From Colwellia sp. M166 (GTDB lineage: Bacteria; Pseudomonadota; Gammaproteobacteria; Enterobacterales; Alteromonadaceae): a DNA stretch of 64,000 nucleotides. Under the pieces are notes generated by a model, which had not been told where the DNA came from, searched no databases, and saw nothing but the letters and a program-made list of their open reading frames with translations. Numbering within the stretch: position 1 is the stretch's first letter; each line of letters begins with the position of its first letter. Shown here in pieces: positions 17,714 to 26,637 of the stretch. The position numbers and the translations under genes were made by a program. Location: the NCBI RefSeq assembly GCF_024585285.1, contig NZ_CP040755.1, positions 4,278,001 through 4,342,000 of the forward strand, given 5' to 3'.

Positions 17714-19713
17714 TGAGAGCATTAAAAATACATTCTGATTATATCCCCAGTGGTGATCAACCTACGGCAATTGCTCAATTGCTTGACGGTATTGAATCAG
17801 GACTAGCGCATCAAACATTATTAGGCGTAACCGGCTCAGGTAAAACTTATACCATTGCCAATGTTATTGAAAAGCTCAATCGCCCAACTATGATGCTAGC
17901 ACCTAATAAAACCTTGGCTGCGCAGCTTTATGGTGAGATGAAAGAGTTCTTTCCAAATAACGCCGTAGAATACTTTGTTTCATATTATGACTACTATCAG
18001 CCAGAAGCTTATGTACCAACAACGGATACCTTTATTGAAAAAGACGCCTCGGTAAACGAGCACATAGAGCAAATGCGTTTATCGGCTACTAAGTCATTAT
18101 TAGAGCGCAGAGACGTTATTATTGTCGCGTCGGTTTCTGCTATTTACGGTTTAGGTGATCCGGATTCATATTTAAAAATGATGTTGCACATCAGTGTTGG
18201 TGACATTATTAACCAACGCGACATTTTAAGACGATTAGCTGAACTACAATATTCGCGTAATGACGTGGCATTTCAGCGAGCGACTTACCGCGTGCGTGGT
18301 GATGTGATTGATATATTTCCAGCAGAATCTGATCGTATGGCTTTACGTGTTGAGCTATTCGATGAAGAAATTGAACGGATTAGTGTTTTTGACCCATTAA
18401 CGGGTGAAGTCGAGCGTACACTCGCGCGAGTCACGGTTTACCCGAAAACTCACTATGCAACACCGAGAGAAAAAATCCTTGCTGCGGTTGAAAATATAAA
18501 AATTGAATTAAAAGATAGATCCGCGCAATTAAAAGAAAACAATAAATTAGTAGAAGAACAGCGAATAGTCCAACGTACACAGTTTGATATTGAAATGATG
18601 ACCGAACTTGGCTATTGCTCAGGCATAGAAAACTATTCTCGCTATTTATCAGGCCGAGGCGCTGGAGAAGCGCCACCAACCTTATTTGATTATTTACCCA
18701 GTGATGGTTTGTTAATTATTGATGAATCGCATGTTACTGTGCCGCAAATTGGCGCTATGTACAAAGGTGACCGTTCACGTAAAGAAAACTTAGTCGAGTA
18801 CGGGTTTAGATTACCTTCTGCACTTGATAACCGTCCGATGAAGTTTGAAGAGTTTGAAGCCTTATCGCCACAAACCATATATGTATCTGCGACGCCAAGC
18901 CATTATGAAATTGAAAAGTCAGCGGGTGAAATTGCTGAACAGGTTGTTCGCCCTACAGGTTTACTTGATCCGCAAATTGAAGTTCGTCCGGTTGAAACCC
19001 AAGTTGATGATTTATTGTCTGAAATTCGCAAACGGGTAAAAATTAATGAACGCGTATTAGCGACGACATTAACCAAACGAATGGCGGAAGATTTAACCGA
19101 TTACTTAGATGAACACCAAGTAAAAACGCGCTACTTACATTCGGACGTTGATACGGTAGAACGAGTCGAAATTATTCGTGACTTTCGTTTAGGCAAGTTT
19201 GATGTGCTGGTTGGCATTAACTTATTACGTGAAGGTTTAGATATGCCAGAAGTGTCTTTAGTTGCTATTCTGGACGCCGATAAAGAAGGTTTTTTACGCT
19301 CAGAACGCTCGCTTATTCAAACCATAGGACGAGCAGCGCGTAATATAAACGGACGAGCAATTTTGTATGCAGGACGCATTACCGGCTCAATGCGTAAAGC
19401 GATTGACGAAACTGACCGTCGTCGTGAGAAACAACATCAATATAATCTTGATAATAATATTACGCCACGCGGCGTTAAACGTATTATTGCTGATGTGATG
19501 GATCTTGATGGTGGTAAAACACGGGCTGCAGCGGCATTAAAAGCGGCAGAGCCGGAAGGTAAATATGATTTGCTAACCACGAAAGAGATTGATACTAAGG
19601 TACAAGAATTAGAAAACATGATGTTTAATCATGCCCAAAATTTAGAATTTGAGCTAGCGGCTTCAGTACGCGATGAAATTAAACAACTACGTGAGCAACA
19701 GTTGGTTAGCTAG
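17713..19713 (+). CDS. uvrB: UvrABC excinuclease subunit B
   Basis: Damage-verifying helicase-like subunit of nucleotide excision repair; 666 aa, a usual length. Walker [17 protein letters not shown], the beta-hairpin region [26 protein letters not shown] (motif II), [10 protein letters not shown], the late [26 protein letters not shown] and QTIGRAARN blocks, and a C-terminal UVR motif ([28 protein letters not shown]) are all present. I start at ATG 17713, which overlaps the MATE stop. Confidence 0.98.
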   Translation: MRALKIHSDYIPSGDQPTAIAQLLDGIESGLAHQTLLGVTGSGKTYTIANVIEKLNRPTMMLAPNKTLAAQLYGEMKEFFPNNAVEYFVSYYDYYQPEAYVPTTDTFIEKDASVNEHIEQMRLSATKSLLERRDVIIVASVSAIYGLGDPDSYLKMMLHISVGDIINQRDILRRLAELQYSRNDVAFQRATYRVRGDVIDIFPAESDRMALRVELFDEEIERISVFDPLTGEVERTLARVTVYPKTHYATPREKILAAVENIKIELKDRSAQLKENNKLVEEQRIVQRTQFDIEMMTELGYCSGIENYSRYLSGRGAGEAPPTLFDYLPSDGLLIIDESHVTVPQIGAMYKGDRSRKENLVEYGFRLPSALDNRPMKFEEFEALSPQTIYVSATPSHYEIEKSAGEIAEQVVRPTGLLDPQIEVRPVETQVDDLLSEIRKRVKINERVLATTLTKRMAEDLTDYLDEHQVKTRYLHSDVDTVERVEIIRDFRLGKFDVLVGINLLREGLDMPEVSLVAILDADKEGFLRSERSLIQTIGRAARNINGRAILYAGRITGSMRKAIDETDRRREKQHQYNLDNNITPRGVKRIIADVMDLDGGKTRAAAALKAAEPEGKYDLLTTKEIDTKVQELENMMFNHAQNLEFELAASVRDEIKQLREQQLVS

Positions 19714-19740
19714 TCTAGGGAATTAACTTTACAAAGTATA

Positions 19741-19782
19741 GCTAACACTTAATGACATTCGCTAGCGTTAAAAAGTGTTAGC
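19741..19782. terminator. Long hairpin after uvrB
   Basis: GCTAACACTT and its exact complement AAGTGTTAGC are separated by 22 nt between convergent genes. There is no strong T-run, so it is only a possible terminator. Confidence 0.35.
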
Positions 19783-19795
19783 ACAAGCTAGATAT

Positions 19796-20008
19796 TTATT
19801 TTATTTCAAACATCATATATCGATTAATAATTCCGGCGACTTCGTCGGAGTTACAATGTTTTAAACGGCTAACATCACTAATGATTTTATCTTGAATATC
19901 AACAGGAAAAAGCATTAACTGCTCTAGGTATAAATGAGCATGGGTTTCATTATTGCTGTTAATTAGTTCAATTAAGCGATCTGCATGGTTTTTCCAAATA
20001 ACACTCAT
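19796..20008 (-). CDS. Small conserved-looking hypothetical protein
   Basis: 70-aa soluble, helical protein (MSVIWKNHADRLIELINSNN, then LYLEQLMLFPVDIQDKII). It has no signal peptide, Cys pair or recognised domain. It is supported as a gene by a plausible ribosome site (GGAGAG about 9 bp before ATG), normal codon use and a free location convergent with uvrB. No function can be assigned. The stretch 20009-20331 upstream contains a TTACTCAC-TACG-GTGAGTAA hairpin (20233-20252) and nothing else I recognise. Confidence 0.6.
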   Translation of the reverse strand: MSVIWKNHADRLIELINSNNETHAHLYLEQLMLFPVDIQDKIISDVSRLKHCNSDEVAGIINRYMMFEIK

Positions 20009-20331
20009 ACAAGCTCTCCACCAATGTAATTACCCTAAATGAATGTAAACAACTTAGGGAAGTATGGTGACAATACTAAATATACTTTGTCACTACTCTA
20101 AGTTTAGAGTATGGGGCGCCAGTCTTTATACATATTAGGAATTAAAATTACTTGTTGGGAATCAAGTAATCTAAACCTGAAACATATTGTGATGAGCTTT
20201 AAAGTAAAAAGTGTGGTTTTGTCTGCTTAGCATTACTCACTACGGTGAGTAACAAAACCGTTTATCAATGGTGTGTTACTCAATTGTATATTAATTGCCG
20301 TTTTGTTTGAACACTGAAGATGCAAAGGTGA

Positions 20332-20814
20332 TTAAAGTATTGCGGCGATATCATTGGCAATGTCGGCCGGTTTAGTTGTTGGACTATAACGCTTTATTAC
20401 CTCACCTTGATTATTAACCAAGAACTTGGTGAAATTCCATTTAATACTTTTACTGCCTAAAATGCCAGGCGCCTGAGTTTTTAAATGTTGGTATAGCGGG
20501 TGTGCGTTGTTGCCATTAACTTCAATTTTACTAAACAGCTCGAATGAAATATTAAAGTTCAGATCACAAAACTTTTTAATCTCACTATTTTCAGCTTTTT
20601 CCTGTTTACCAAATTGGTTACAAGGGAAAGCTAATATTTCAAAGTTTTTGTCTTTATATTCTTGGTATAAAGTTTCTAACCCAGCATATTGTGGTGTAAA
20701 TCCACAAGCACTTGCCGTATTGACGATCAGTAATGTTTTACCTTTATATTTAGTAAAATCAATGGTTTCATTTTTATAATTAGTCGCACCAAACGTGTAA
20801 ATTTTATTTGTCAT
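20332..20814 (-). CDS. Glutathione peroxidase family protein
   Basis: 160-aa thioredoxin-fold peroxidase of the BtuE/GPx type that reduces peroxides. The catalytic Cys is in NTASACGFTPQYAGLETLY (Cys, not selenocysteine). It is followed by LAFPCNQFGKQE with the second Cys and Gln, and by IKWNFTKFLVNNQGEVIKRYSP with the Trp-Asn pair. The Cys in FPCNQF suggests a thioredoxin-dependent two-Cys cycle, as in most bacterial members. It stands alone. Confidence 0.95.
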   Translation of the reverse strand: MTNKIYTFGATNYKNETIDFTKYKGKTLLIVNTASACGFTPQYAGLETLYQEYKDKNFEILAFPCNQFGKQEKAENSEIKKFCDLNFNISFELFSKIEVNGNNAHPLYQHLKTQAPGILGSKSIKWNFTKFLVNNQGEVIKRYSPTTKPADIANDIAAIL

Positions 20815-20949
20815 TATCGTTAACTGGTCGGATCAATGTTAAAAACAGCATAAGGTAAATGCGTGAGATTAACAAGATTCACGCACTAGAATTATTATTC
20901 CATGGTTGCTGGTTGCTGGTTGCTAAGTCTATAGCGACGTGGCTTTTTG

Positions 20950-21810
20950 CTATAGGCGTGTCAGTAAACTTGAAGTGTCCCAACGACTGCCGCCATTTTT
21001 TTGTACATCAGCATAGAATTGATCAACGAGTGCGGTTAATGGCAGTGTAGAGCCGTTGTTTTTGGCTTCGCTCAATGCAATATCAAGATCTTTTCTCATC
21101 CAGTCGACAGCGAAACCAAAATCATATTCGCCTTTTATCATGGTTTTATGGCGATTATCCATTTGCCAAGAGCCTGCTGCACCTTGACTAATAACTTCAA
21201 CGACTTGCTCGCAATCTAATCCTGCGTTTTTACCAAAATGTAAAGCTTCAGCTAAGCCTTGAACAACACCGGCAATACAAATTTGGTTCATCATTTTAGC
21301 TAATTGTCCACTACCGGCCGGGCCAAGTAATTTGCTAAATTTTGCATAGGGTTGCATTGCGCTTTCAGCAAGGGCGTATATATTTTTTTCACCGCCCACC
21401 ATAATGGTTAACTGGCCATTAACGGCACCGGCTTCGCCGCCTGAAACAGGAGCATCGAGAAAAGCTAAATCAATAGCCGCCGCTTTTTGCGCTAGTTCAC
21501 GGGCAACACTTGCTGATGCCGTTGTATGATCAACCAAAATAGCTTTTGCTTTCATGCCTGCAAATGCACCATTTGGTCCTAATACAACTTGACGTAGGTC
21601 GTCGTCATTACCGACACAGACAAAAACAATGTCGCTATCTTTTACTGCTTTGGCCGGAGTACTCGCCATAGCACCGCCATATTGTTTAACCCAATTTTCA
21701 GCTTTATTTTGGCTGCGATTATATACGGTGACTTGATAGCCAGCATTCTGTAAATGACCCGCCATTGGAAAGCCCATAACACCTAAGCCAATAAAAGATA
21801 CTTTGTTCAT
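20950..21810 (-). CDS. Beta-hydroxyacid dehydrogenase (3-hydroxyisobutyrate dehydrogenase / GarR family)
   Basis: 286 aa. An N-terminal Rossmann domain has VSFIGLGVMGFPMAGHL, and VFVCVGNDDDLRQVVLGPNG and LAFLDAPVSGGEAGAVNGQLTIMVGG match the substrate block. The catalytic Lys lies in GPAGSGQLAKMMNQ, and the KDLDIALSEAKNNG motif is at the C-terminal end. The exact substrate (3-hydroxyisobutyrate, tartronate semialdehyde or similar) cannot be told. ATG 21810 is preferred to TTG 21819. GGTTGCT is repeated three times just downstream (around 20902-20922). Confidence 0.9.
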   Translation of the reverse strand: MNKVSFIGLGVMGFPMAGHLQNAGYQVTVYNRSQNKAENWVKQYGGAMASTPAKAVKDSDIVFVCVGNDDDLRQVVLGPNGAFAGMKAKAILVDHTTASASVARELAQKAAAIDLAFLDAPVSGGEAGAVNGQLTIMVGGEKNIYALAESAMQPYAKFSKLLGPAGSGQLAKMMNQICIAGVVQGLAEALHFGKNAGLDCEQVVEVISQGAAGSWQMDNRHKTMIKGEYDFGFAVDWMRKDLDIALSEAKNNGSTLPLTALVDQFYADVQKNGGSRWDTSSLLTRL

Positions 21811-21960
21811 ATTGTTCAATCTACTACAGTTTATGTTGTTAATATTTATAGCATATATTCAATCACTTTTGCTCAAATATAGTCGCTTGTGGCAGATAAA
21901 TTTTATTCGTGACTTAAGGTGTAATAAACCTTAGTAAGGTTGAAATGTTTTGGGATATTA

Positions 21961-22020
21961 AGTTACTTGTAGCTATGCCTAACTATGTCTAGTAATGAAT
22001 TACGACAAGTAACTAGGCAT
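21961..22020. repeat. Nested inverted repeat between the dehydrogenase gene and sbcB
   Basis: AGTTACTTGT pairs with ACAAGTAACT 34 bp away; ATGCCT and AGGCAT occur in the same block. It could form a cruciform or be part of an old mobile repeat. Nothing else is recognised in 21820-22113. Confidence 0.4.
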
Positions 22021-22113
22021 ATTATTTTACTGAAGTAGGGTGGATAATAAGTGTTTTCAGTGATGAGAGGTACAGTGTTGAGTACCTCCCATATCAGCAA
22101 TCGTCTGTTGAGG

Positions 22114-23577
22114 TTATTTATTGATATATTCAAATAATGCTTTCAACAATTGCATTTTTTCGGTGTTGTTCTCATATTCAAATGCCAAGTTCTCTAACTT
22201 CATCATGAACTCATCTGCGCTCAATAAGCCTTTACTACCATGTTGAATACGATTTTGACAATGTGCTTGCCATTTTTTTTGCTCACTATCGGTTAAGGTT
22301 AATGGGAAATTTCGTGCCCGATAACTAAACAATAGCGTACTTAAACGCTCATCTTGAAACTGAAAAGGGTGTGTGCCTAATTGCTCTGGTGGTAGCTGGT
22401 GTAATATATCCATTTGTGCTTTATCGCTATGAGAGAAAAACTTGCCACCATAGAGCGCAAACTCTGCTTCAACGGGTTCATCACCAAAGTCACTCTCAGC
22501 AAACACATCGGTTAACTTATCTCTAAGCTCTGCATGTTGTTTTAAGCGTTTTAAGTTATTTAAACAAAGCTCACGCGGGATCGCTAAGCGTTCAGCGTTT
22601 TCAGGTAACAATGTTTTTGCCGGCGCAACCACAGGGCATTTGTTCAAGTGAATTAACTTAACCGGGATCGGTAACTCGTCTGCTGCTAAGTCGTCATAAC
22701 GGGTATATAAACGTGCTTTGATTTCTTCGCTCGATAACTCAAATAACGGCGTAGGATCACGTGCCAAATCAACCGTAATAACCGCATTTTTGTTTATTGG
22801 ATGATAACAAACCGGCGCAAACCAACTTGTGCAACCATGCGCAGAAGACACTTTACTTGAGGTATGAACAATCGGTGTCATATTATAAACATCAATTAAT
22901 TCAGCTACTTGTTTTTTGTTTTTTAAGTTGAAAATAAAGTCATATAGCTTAGGTTGCTTTTCTTTTATCAACTTTGCCATTGCGATGGTGGCGTAAACAT
23001 CACTCATTGCATCATGGGCAGCTTCATGGCTAATACCATTAGCCTTTGTTAGCAACTCTAAACGAAAACTTACCACTTGTTCGCCATCGCGTTCAACCGT
23101 TGGCCACTCAATACCTTCTGGTCGCAAGGCATAGCAAGCCCTGACCATATCGATAATATCCCAACGGCTGTTACCATTTTGCCATTCACGTGCATACGGG
23201 TCGTAAAAATTGCGATGAAATAAGTAACGTGTCACTTCATCGTCAAAGCGAATACTGTTATAACCGGCAACACAAGTGTCAGGTTGAGAAAATAAACCAT
23301 GAATACGATCAGCAAATTCTGCCTCTGTTAACCCCTCGCGTAATGCTTTTTGTGGTGTAATGCCTGTGACTAAACAGGCCTCGGGTTGCGGCAGATAATC
23401 TTGTGGCGGCTGACAATAAAACATCTCAGGCTCACCAATAATATTTAAATCAAGATCGGTTCTAATACCGGCAAACTGTGATGGCTTGTCAAATTTTGGC
23501 GATATACCCCATGTCTCATAATCGTGCCACAAAATACTAGGTTGTCCGTTGGTGTTCACTGGTGTTTTATTATTCAT
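22114..23577 (-). CDS. sbcB: Exodeoxyribonuclease I
   Basis: 3'-5' single-strand DNA exonuclease used in recombination and mismatch repair; 487 aa, close to E. coli SbcB. DEDDh motifs are ILWHDYETWG (exo I), YNSIRFDDEVTRYLF (exo II) and SHEAAHDAMSDVYATIAMAKLI (exo III with catalytic His and Asp). The RARNFPLTL block near the C-terminus is also typical. Monocistronic, starting at ATG 23577. Confidence 0.97.
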   Translation of the reverse strand: MNNKTPVNTNGQPSILWHDYETWGISPKFDKPSQFAGIRTDLDLNIIGEPEMFYCQPPQDYLPQPEACLVTGITPQKALREGLTEAEFADRIHGLFSQPDTCVAGYNSIRFDDEVTRYLFHRNFYDPYAREWQNGNSRWDIIDMVRACYALRPEGIEWPTVERDGEQVVSFRLELLTKANGISHEAAHDAMSDVYATIAMAKLIKEKQPKLYDFIFNLKNKKQVAELIDVYNMTPIVHTSSKVSSAHGCTSWFAPVCYHPINKNAVITVDLARDPTPLFELSSEEIKARLYTRYDDLAADELPIPVKLIHLNKCPVVAPAKTLLPENAERLAIPRELCLNNLKRLKQHAELRDKLTDVFAESDFGDEPVEAEFALYGGKFFSHSDKAQMDILHQLPPEQLGTHPFQFQDERLSTLLFSYRARNFPLTLTDSEQKKWQAHCQNRIQHGSKGLLSADEFMMKLENLAFEYENNTEKMQLLKALFEYINK

Positions 23578-23994
23578 GATTTTTATTGATTAACATCCAT
23601 GGAATAGATCTATGCTAATCGCGGACTTTACCAGATAACGTATTAATAATCCAAGGCAAGCAAAAAACATTAAATAGGTCAGATACGACAGTGGTGGCGA
23701 AAATAGCCATGGGTATTTTCTGGCGATGTAATTATCGGTAATACTTCCCTATGAAGGATATAGAGTAAAAGTTGTCATGACTTCTATTTTACGTTATCAG
23801 GGGGACTTGATAAGTTGTTCTGCAGATAAGCTTCTTCATTAGTGCTGGCTCTACAAAAGGAAAAGCAGTTTGGCAATACCGCTTTAAATTCAATAAAATG
23901 ACCATAGGATAATAATAGGGCATTACCCTAAGGTCTCAATTAAAGGTGTAATAGATAAGCTTGTTGAGTTGAAAGCTTAAATATATTTACTCGT

Positions 23995-24207
23995 CTAACC
24001 TTCTCCGTTGTCGTTACCATTGTCTTCTGTTTGTTCATCATCGTCGTCATCCATAATATCTGGAGTAACGGCATCGACAACGTCGATAGCTCCACCAATA
24101 GCTGTTGTAGTGACACCTACCGCGGTAGATACAACAGTAACCGCAATGCAGCCAGATAAGCTAAAAACAACGTATAGCAACAAAAAGCCTTGTGCAATTT
24201 TATTCAA
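23995..24207 (-). CDS. Small acidic lipoprotein
   Basis: 70 aa. A signal peptide with lipobox LSGC (Cys20) is followed by a hydrophobic Val/Thr/Ala-rich stretch (IAVTVVSTAVGVTTTAIGGAIDVVDAV) and a very acidic tail (MDDDDDEQTEDNGNDNGEG). The type is common in gammaproteobacteria but has no function I can name. The 417-bp stretch between it and sbcB (23578-23994) shows no gene that I can support. Confidence 0.7.
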   Translation of the reverse strand: MNKIAQGFLLLYVVFSLSGCIAVTVVSTAVGVTTTAIGGAIDVVDAVTPDIMDDDDDEQTEDNGNDNGEG

Positions 24208-24266
24208 AGTAAAGTTTCCAAATAAATAAGTATTTAATTACGCAGAATACGCTAATTTAATGCTGA

Positions 24267-25362
24267 ATCAATCGTTGTTTTAGTGCCATACTCCAAACCT
24301 TGATTAAATTTTTGCTACCAGCATTAACCGTTGTTTCTTTAGGGTTTTTAGCCACACTGCCTTTTACCGGCTTAGACACGCTTTGGCAAACCGGTACCGG
24401 AAGCATGTTAGTCATGTGGCTTCAGGCGTTAACGCTATTTTTTGTCAATACGGTTTATCAAGATGCTTCACATGAACGTCCTTACCATCATATTTTGCAC
24501 CGATTAATTTTTATTGGTGTTGCGGTACTACCTATTTATAGCCTTATTTCATTGTATGGAAATTGGCTTCGTATTGACCAGTATGGCTTAACGGTTGACC
24601 GTTGTTGGGCTGTGCTTATTTGTGTTTTACTGGCGTCGGGTATTTAGTGGGCATTATTAAGCAACGAGATGCTTGGTTAGAGATACTCAGTACAGTGAAT
24701 ATATCTATGGGAATTGTCGTGCTGGTATTTATGCTACTGGTTAACTCACCACTGCTCAATTTTCAAAGCATTGCTGCAGCTAGTCAATGATCAAGGTTGC
24801 ATGATGGCAAAATATCTTATGATAAGTTTGATTATCAATATTTTGATCACTCATTAGGTCGACAAGGCAATTTGGCGTTACAAGAGCTAAAAACAGAGTT
24901 GATAGTTTCCGCACCTGAAAAAGCCGTGATGATCGATAGAATGTTTATTAATCATGAAAACATAGCCGAAGATGATTTAACGCTGAATATTTCAATAAGT
25001 TAGTGACTTATTGGCCTAATAAAAGTGATTTTCCAGAGGCGTTAATTCAGGAGGTTTATGGTGATAAACTTAAAAATGAATGGGCTACTTATCGAGGTAA
25101 TAACTATTACTTTATCGGCCAAGATTTAAATGCTGATAGTGAATTAGACTATATTGTTATTGAAGAAAATAATTATTCTACTTCCGCTACTCTTTGGTTT
25201 TTAGAGGACAATCAGTGGCAGCCACAATATATGCAAACGAGCAACCCAAACGATAGTAAGTTTATAAAAGACTTTCTATTAAATAATGATGTTGAAGTAA
25301 GTCAGCCTAGATGGCAGAACTTAAAAATAGGTGACTTAATTTTTAGATCGGCGTTAGATTAA
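24267..25362 (+). pseudogene. Broken DUF4153-type membrane protein gene (5' truncated, two frameshifts, one stop)
   Basis: Reading frames join into one protein. Frame A, from about 24267, encodes membrane segments up to VDRCWAVLICVLLASG. Near 24640 it continues in another frame as YLVGIIKQRDAWLEILSTVNIS. That frame meets TGA at 24788-24790 and continues after it with HDGKISYDKFDYQYFDHSLG. A further shift near 25000 leads to VTYWPNKSDFPEALIQEVYG and ends FRSALD. The layout resembles DUF4153 proteins with a soluble tail. The N-terminal half is missing and no start signals are seen. The gene is inactive unless these are sequencing errors. Confidence 0.8.
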
Positions 25363-25384
25363 AATCAAAGCTGTCATTATGTAG

Positions 25385-25417
25385 CAAAGGCATTATCTAC
25401 GTTAGATAATGCCTTTG
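25385..25417. terminator. Bidirectional terminator between the DUF4153 remnant and the PL7 gene
   Basis: A 14-bp perfect stem (CAAAGGCATTATCT and complement) with a 5-nt loop lies in a short convergent gap. The T-runs are short. Confidence 0.65.
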
Positions 25418-25435
25418 TTAGCTGTTTCTTTGTTG

Positions 25436-26482
25436 CTAGTTTTTTGTCGCTGTTTCGCTCAATGTCAGTACTGAGAATGATACGCTAGTATAATCGCCGT
25501 TTGCTTTGTCTATTGCCCAATCACCCGTACCGGCACAGCCCGCATACCAAATGCCATCAGCATCTTTGGTTGAGCATTGGTTATAAGCTCCGGCTTTAAA
25601 ATAGAGCCAATCACCGCTGTAACCTGCGCTGTTATCCTTTTCATCTAGCTTGCCATAAGCATCGATATTATTTGAAAGATCAATATCATAGCTAACAGTG
25701 TTTTTATCTTTTTGAGTAAATGTTAGTTTCATGAGATTGCCAACAACGTTTATCGTGTAGCTAAATTCTTCACCTAGCGCGATACCTGAATTTTTTGGAT
25801 CATTTGGGTTTTCCCAAGTGTTACCCCAAATAGGGTAAGCGATGTCAGTTCTATCGGGGTTATCTTTAGCTAGGTTGCGTTCATAGGTCCAAAACACAGA
25901 CCCTGTATTGTGATTTGGCCATTTTTTGTAATAAATTTTTATCGGTTCATTGCCCCAGCCAAAACCCTTGCCTTGTGCAATAACTTCTTTATCTTTTCCG
26001 GCATGAATTTGTCCAACTACCACAGAATAAGCCGGTTTTTTCGGATGTTTGGCGCTTTTAGCAACATGGTTTACTTTTAAGGTTGCGTCTAATCTGCCAC
26101 CTATTTGATTAAAGTAAGCCGCATCTGGATGTGCAGCAATAGCAAAATTGTTGCCGTATGATTTAGTACCAATTGAGGTGTCTAATCCACGGATCATTTG
26201 TCTTAATTCGCTACGGGTGTTAGATGATGCCTGTGTTGTTACCGCTTTATTCGGTGAGGTGAATACAATCTCACCATTGGCATCAATATAGAAAAAATCA
26301 GGGTTTTGATAACTTTGTAATGCCTTAGTGTCGATATCATCAGCCTTACCATTGTTATCTCGGTCTAACGGAATAGTGATTTTCCAATGCGAGAGATCAA
26401 ATTTTCCAGCAGGAACATTAGATGTACTCGCACAGCCGGTTATCAGCAAAGCAAGGGAAAGGGTAGATACAGCTTTAAACAT
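25436..26482 (-). CDS. Alginate lyase, polysaccharide lyase family 7, lipoprotein
   Basis: 348 aa. Beta-elimination lyase for alginate, anchored by lipobox ITGC (Cys17). The PL7 jelly-roll signatures are all present: SNTRSELRQMIRG (catalytic-site Arg and Glu), VVGQIHAGKD (Q-I-H) and LYFKAGAYNQC (YFKAG.YNQ). It opens with FDLSHWKITIPLDRDNNGKADDI, the usual PL7 start. The single catalytic domain is nearly the whole protein. It shares architecture with the second PL7 gene at 29612-31015 and lies at the end of the alginate locus. Confidence 0.95.
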   Translation of the reverse strand: MFKAVSTLSLALLITGCASTSNVPAGKFDLSHWKITIPLDRDNNGKADDIDTKALQSYQNPDFFYIDANGEIVFTSPNKAVTTQASSNTRSELRQMIRGLDTSIGTKSYGNNFAIAAHPDAAYFNQIGGRLDATLKVNHVAKSAKHPKKPAYSVVVGQIHAGKDKEVIAQGKGFGWGNEPIKIYYKKWPNHNTGSVFWTYERNLAKDNPDRTDIAYPIWGNTWENPNDPKNSGIALGEEFSYTINVVGNLMKLTFTQKDKNTVSYDIDLSNNIDAYGKLDEKDNSAGYSGDWLYFKAGAYNQCSTKDADGIWYAGCAGTGDWAIDKANGDYTSVSFSVLTLSETATKN

Positions 26483-26586
26483 AAAGCACTCCTGTATATT
26501 AATTTTATTTATCGTTGTTATTTATCGTGTTTAGTTATTAACAGCTTTAGGCAATTAGCGTTAAATTAAACGTTATCGTTTATGAA

Positions 26587-26613
26587 AAAATAGCGCCATT
26601 AAAGCGCTATTTT
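26587..26613 (-). terminator. Terminator after the large lipoprotein gene
   Basis: AAAATAGCGC-N7-GCGCTATTTT stem-loop followed on the minus strand by a T-run, 25 bp after the stop at 26638. Confidence 0.85.
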
Positions 26614-26637
26614 TATTCTCAACTTAATAACTAAATG

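Noticed and set aside
24300..25362. Four separate short genes
   Set aside because: The frames join into one DUF4153-like protein, so they are pieces of one pseudogene and not real small genes.
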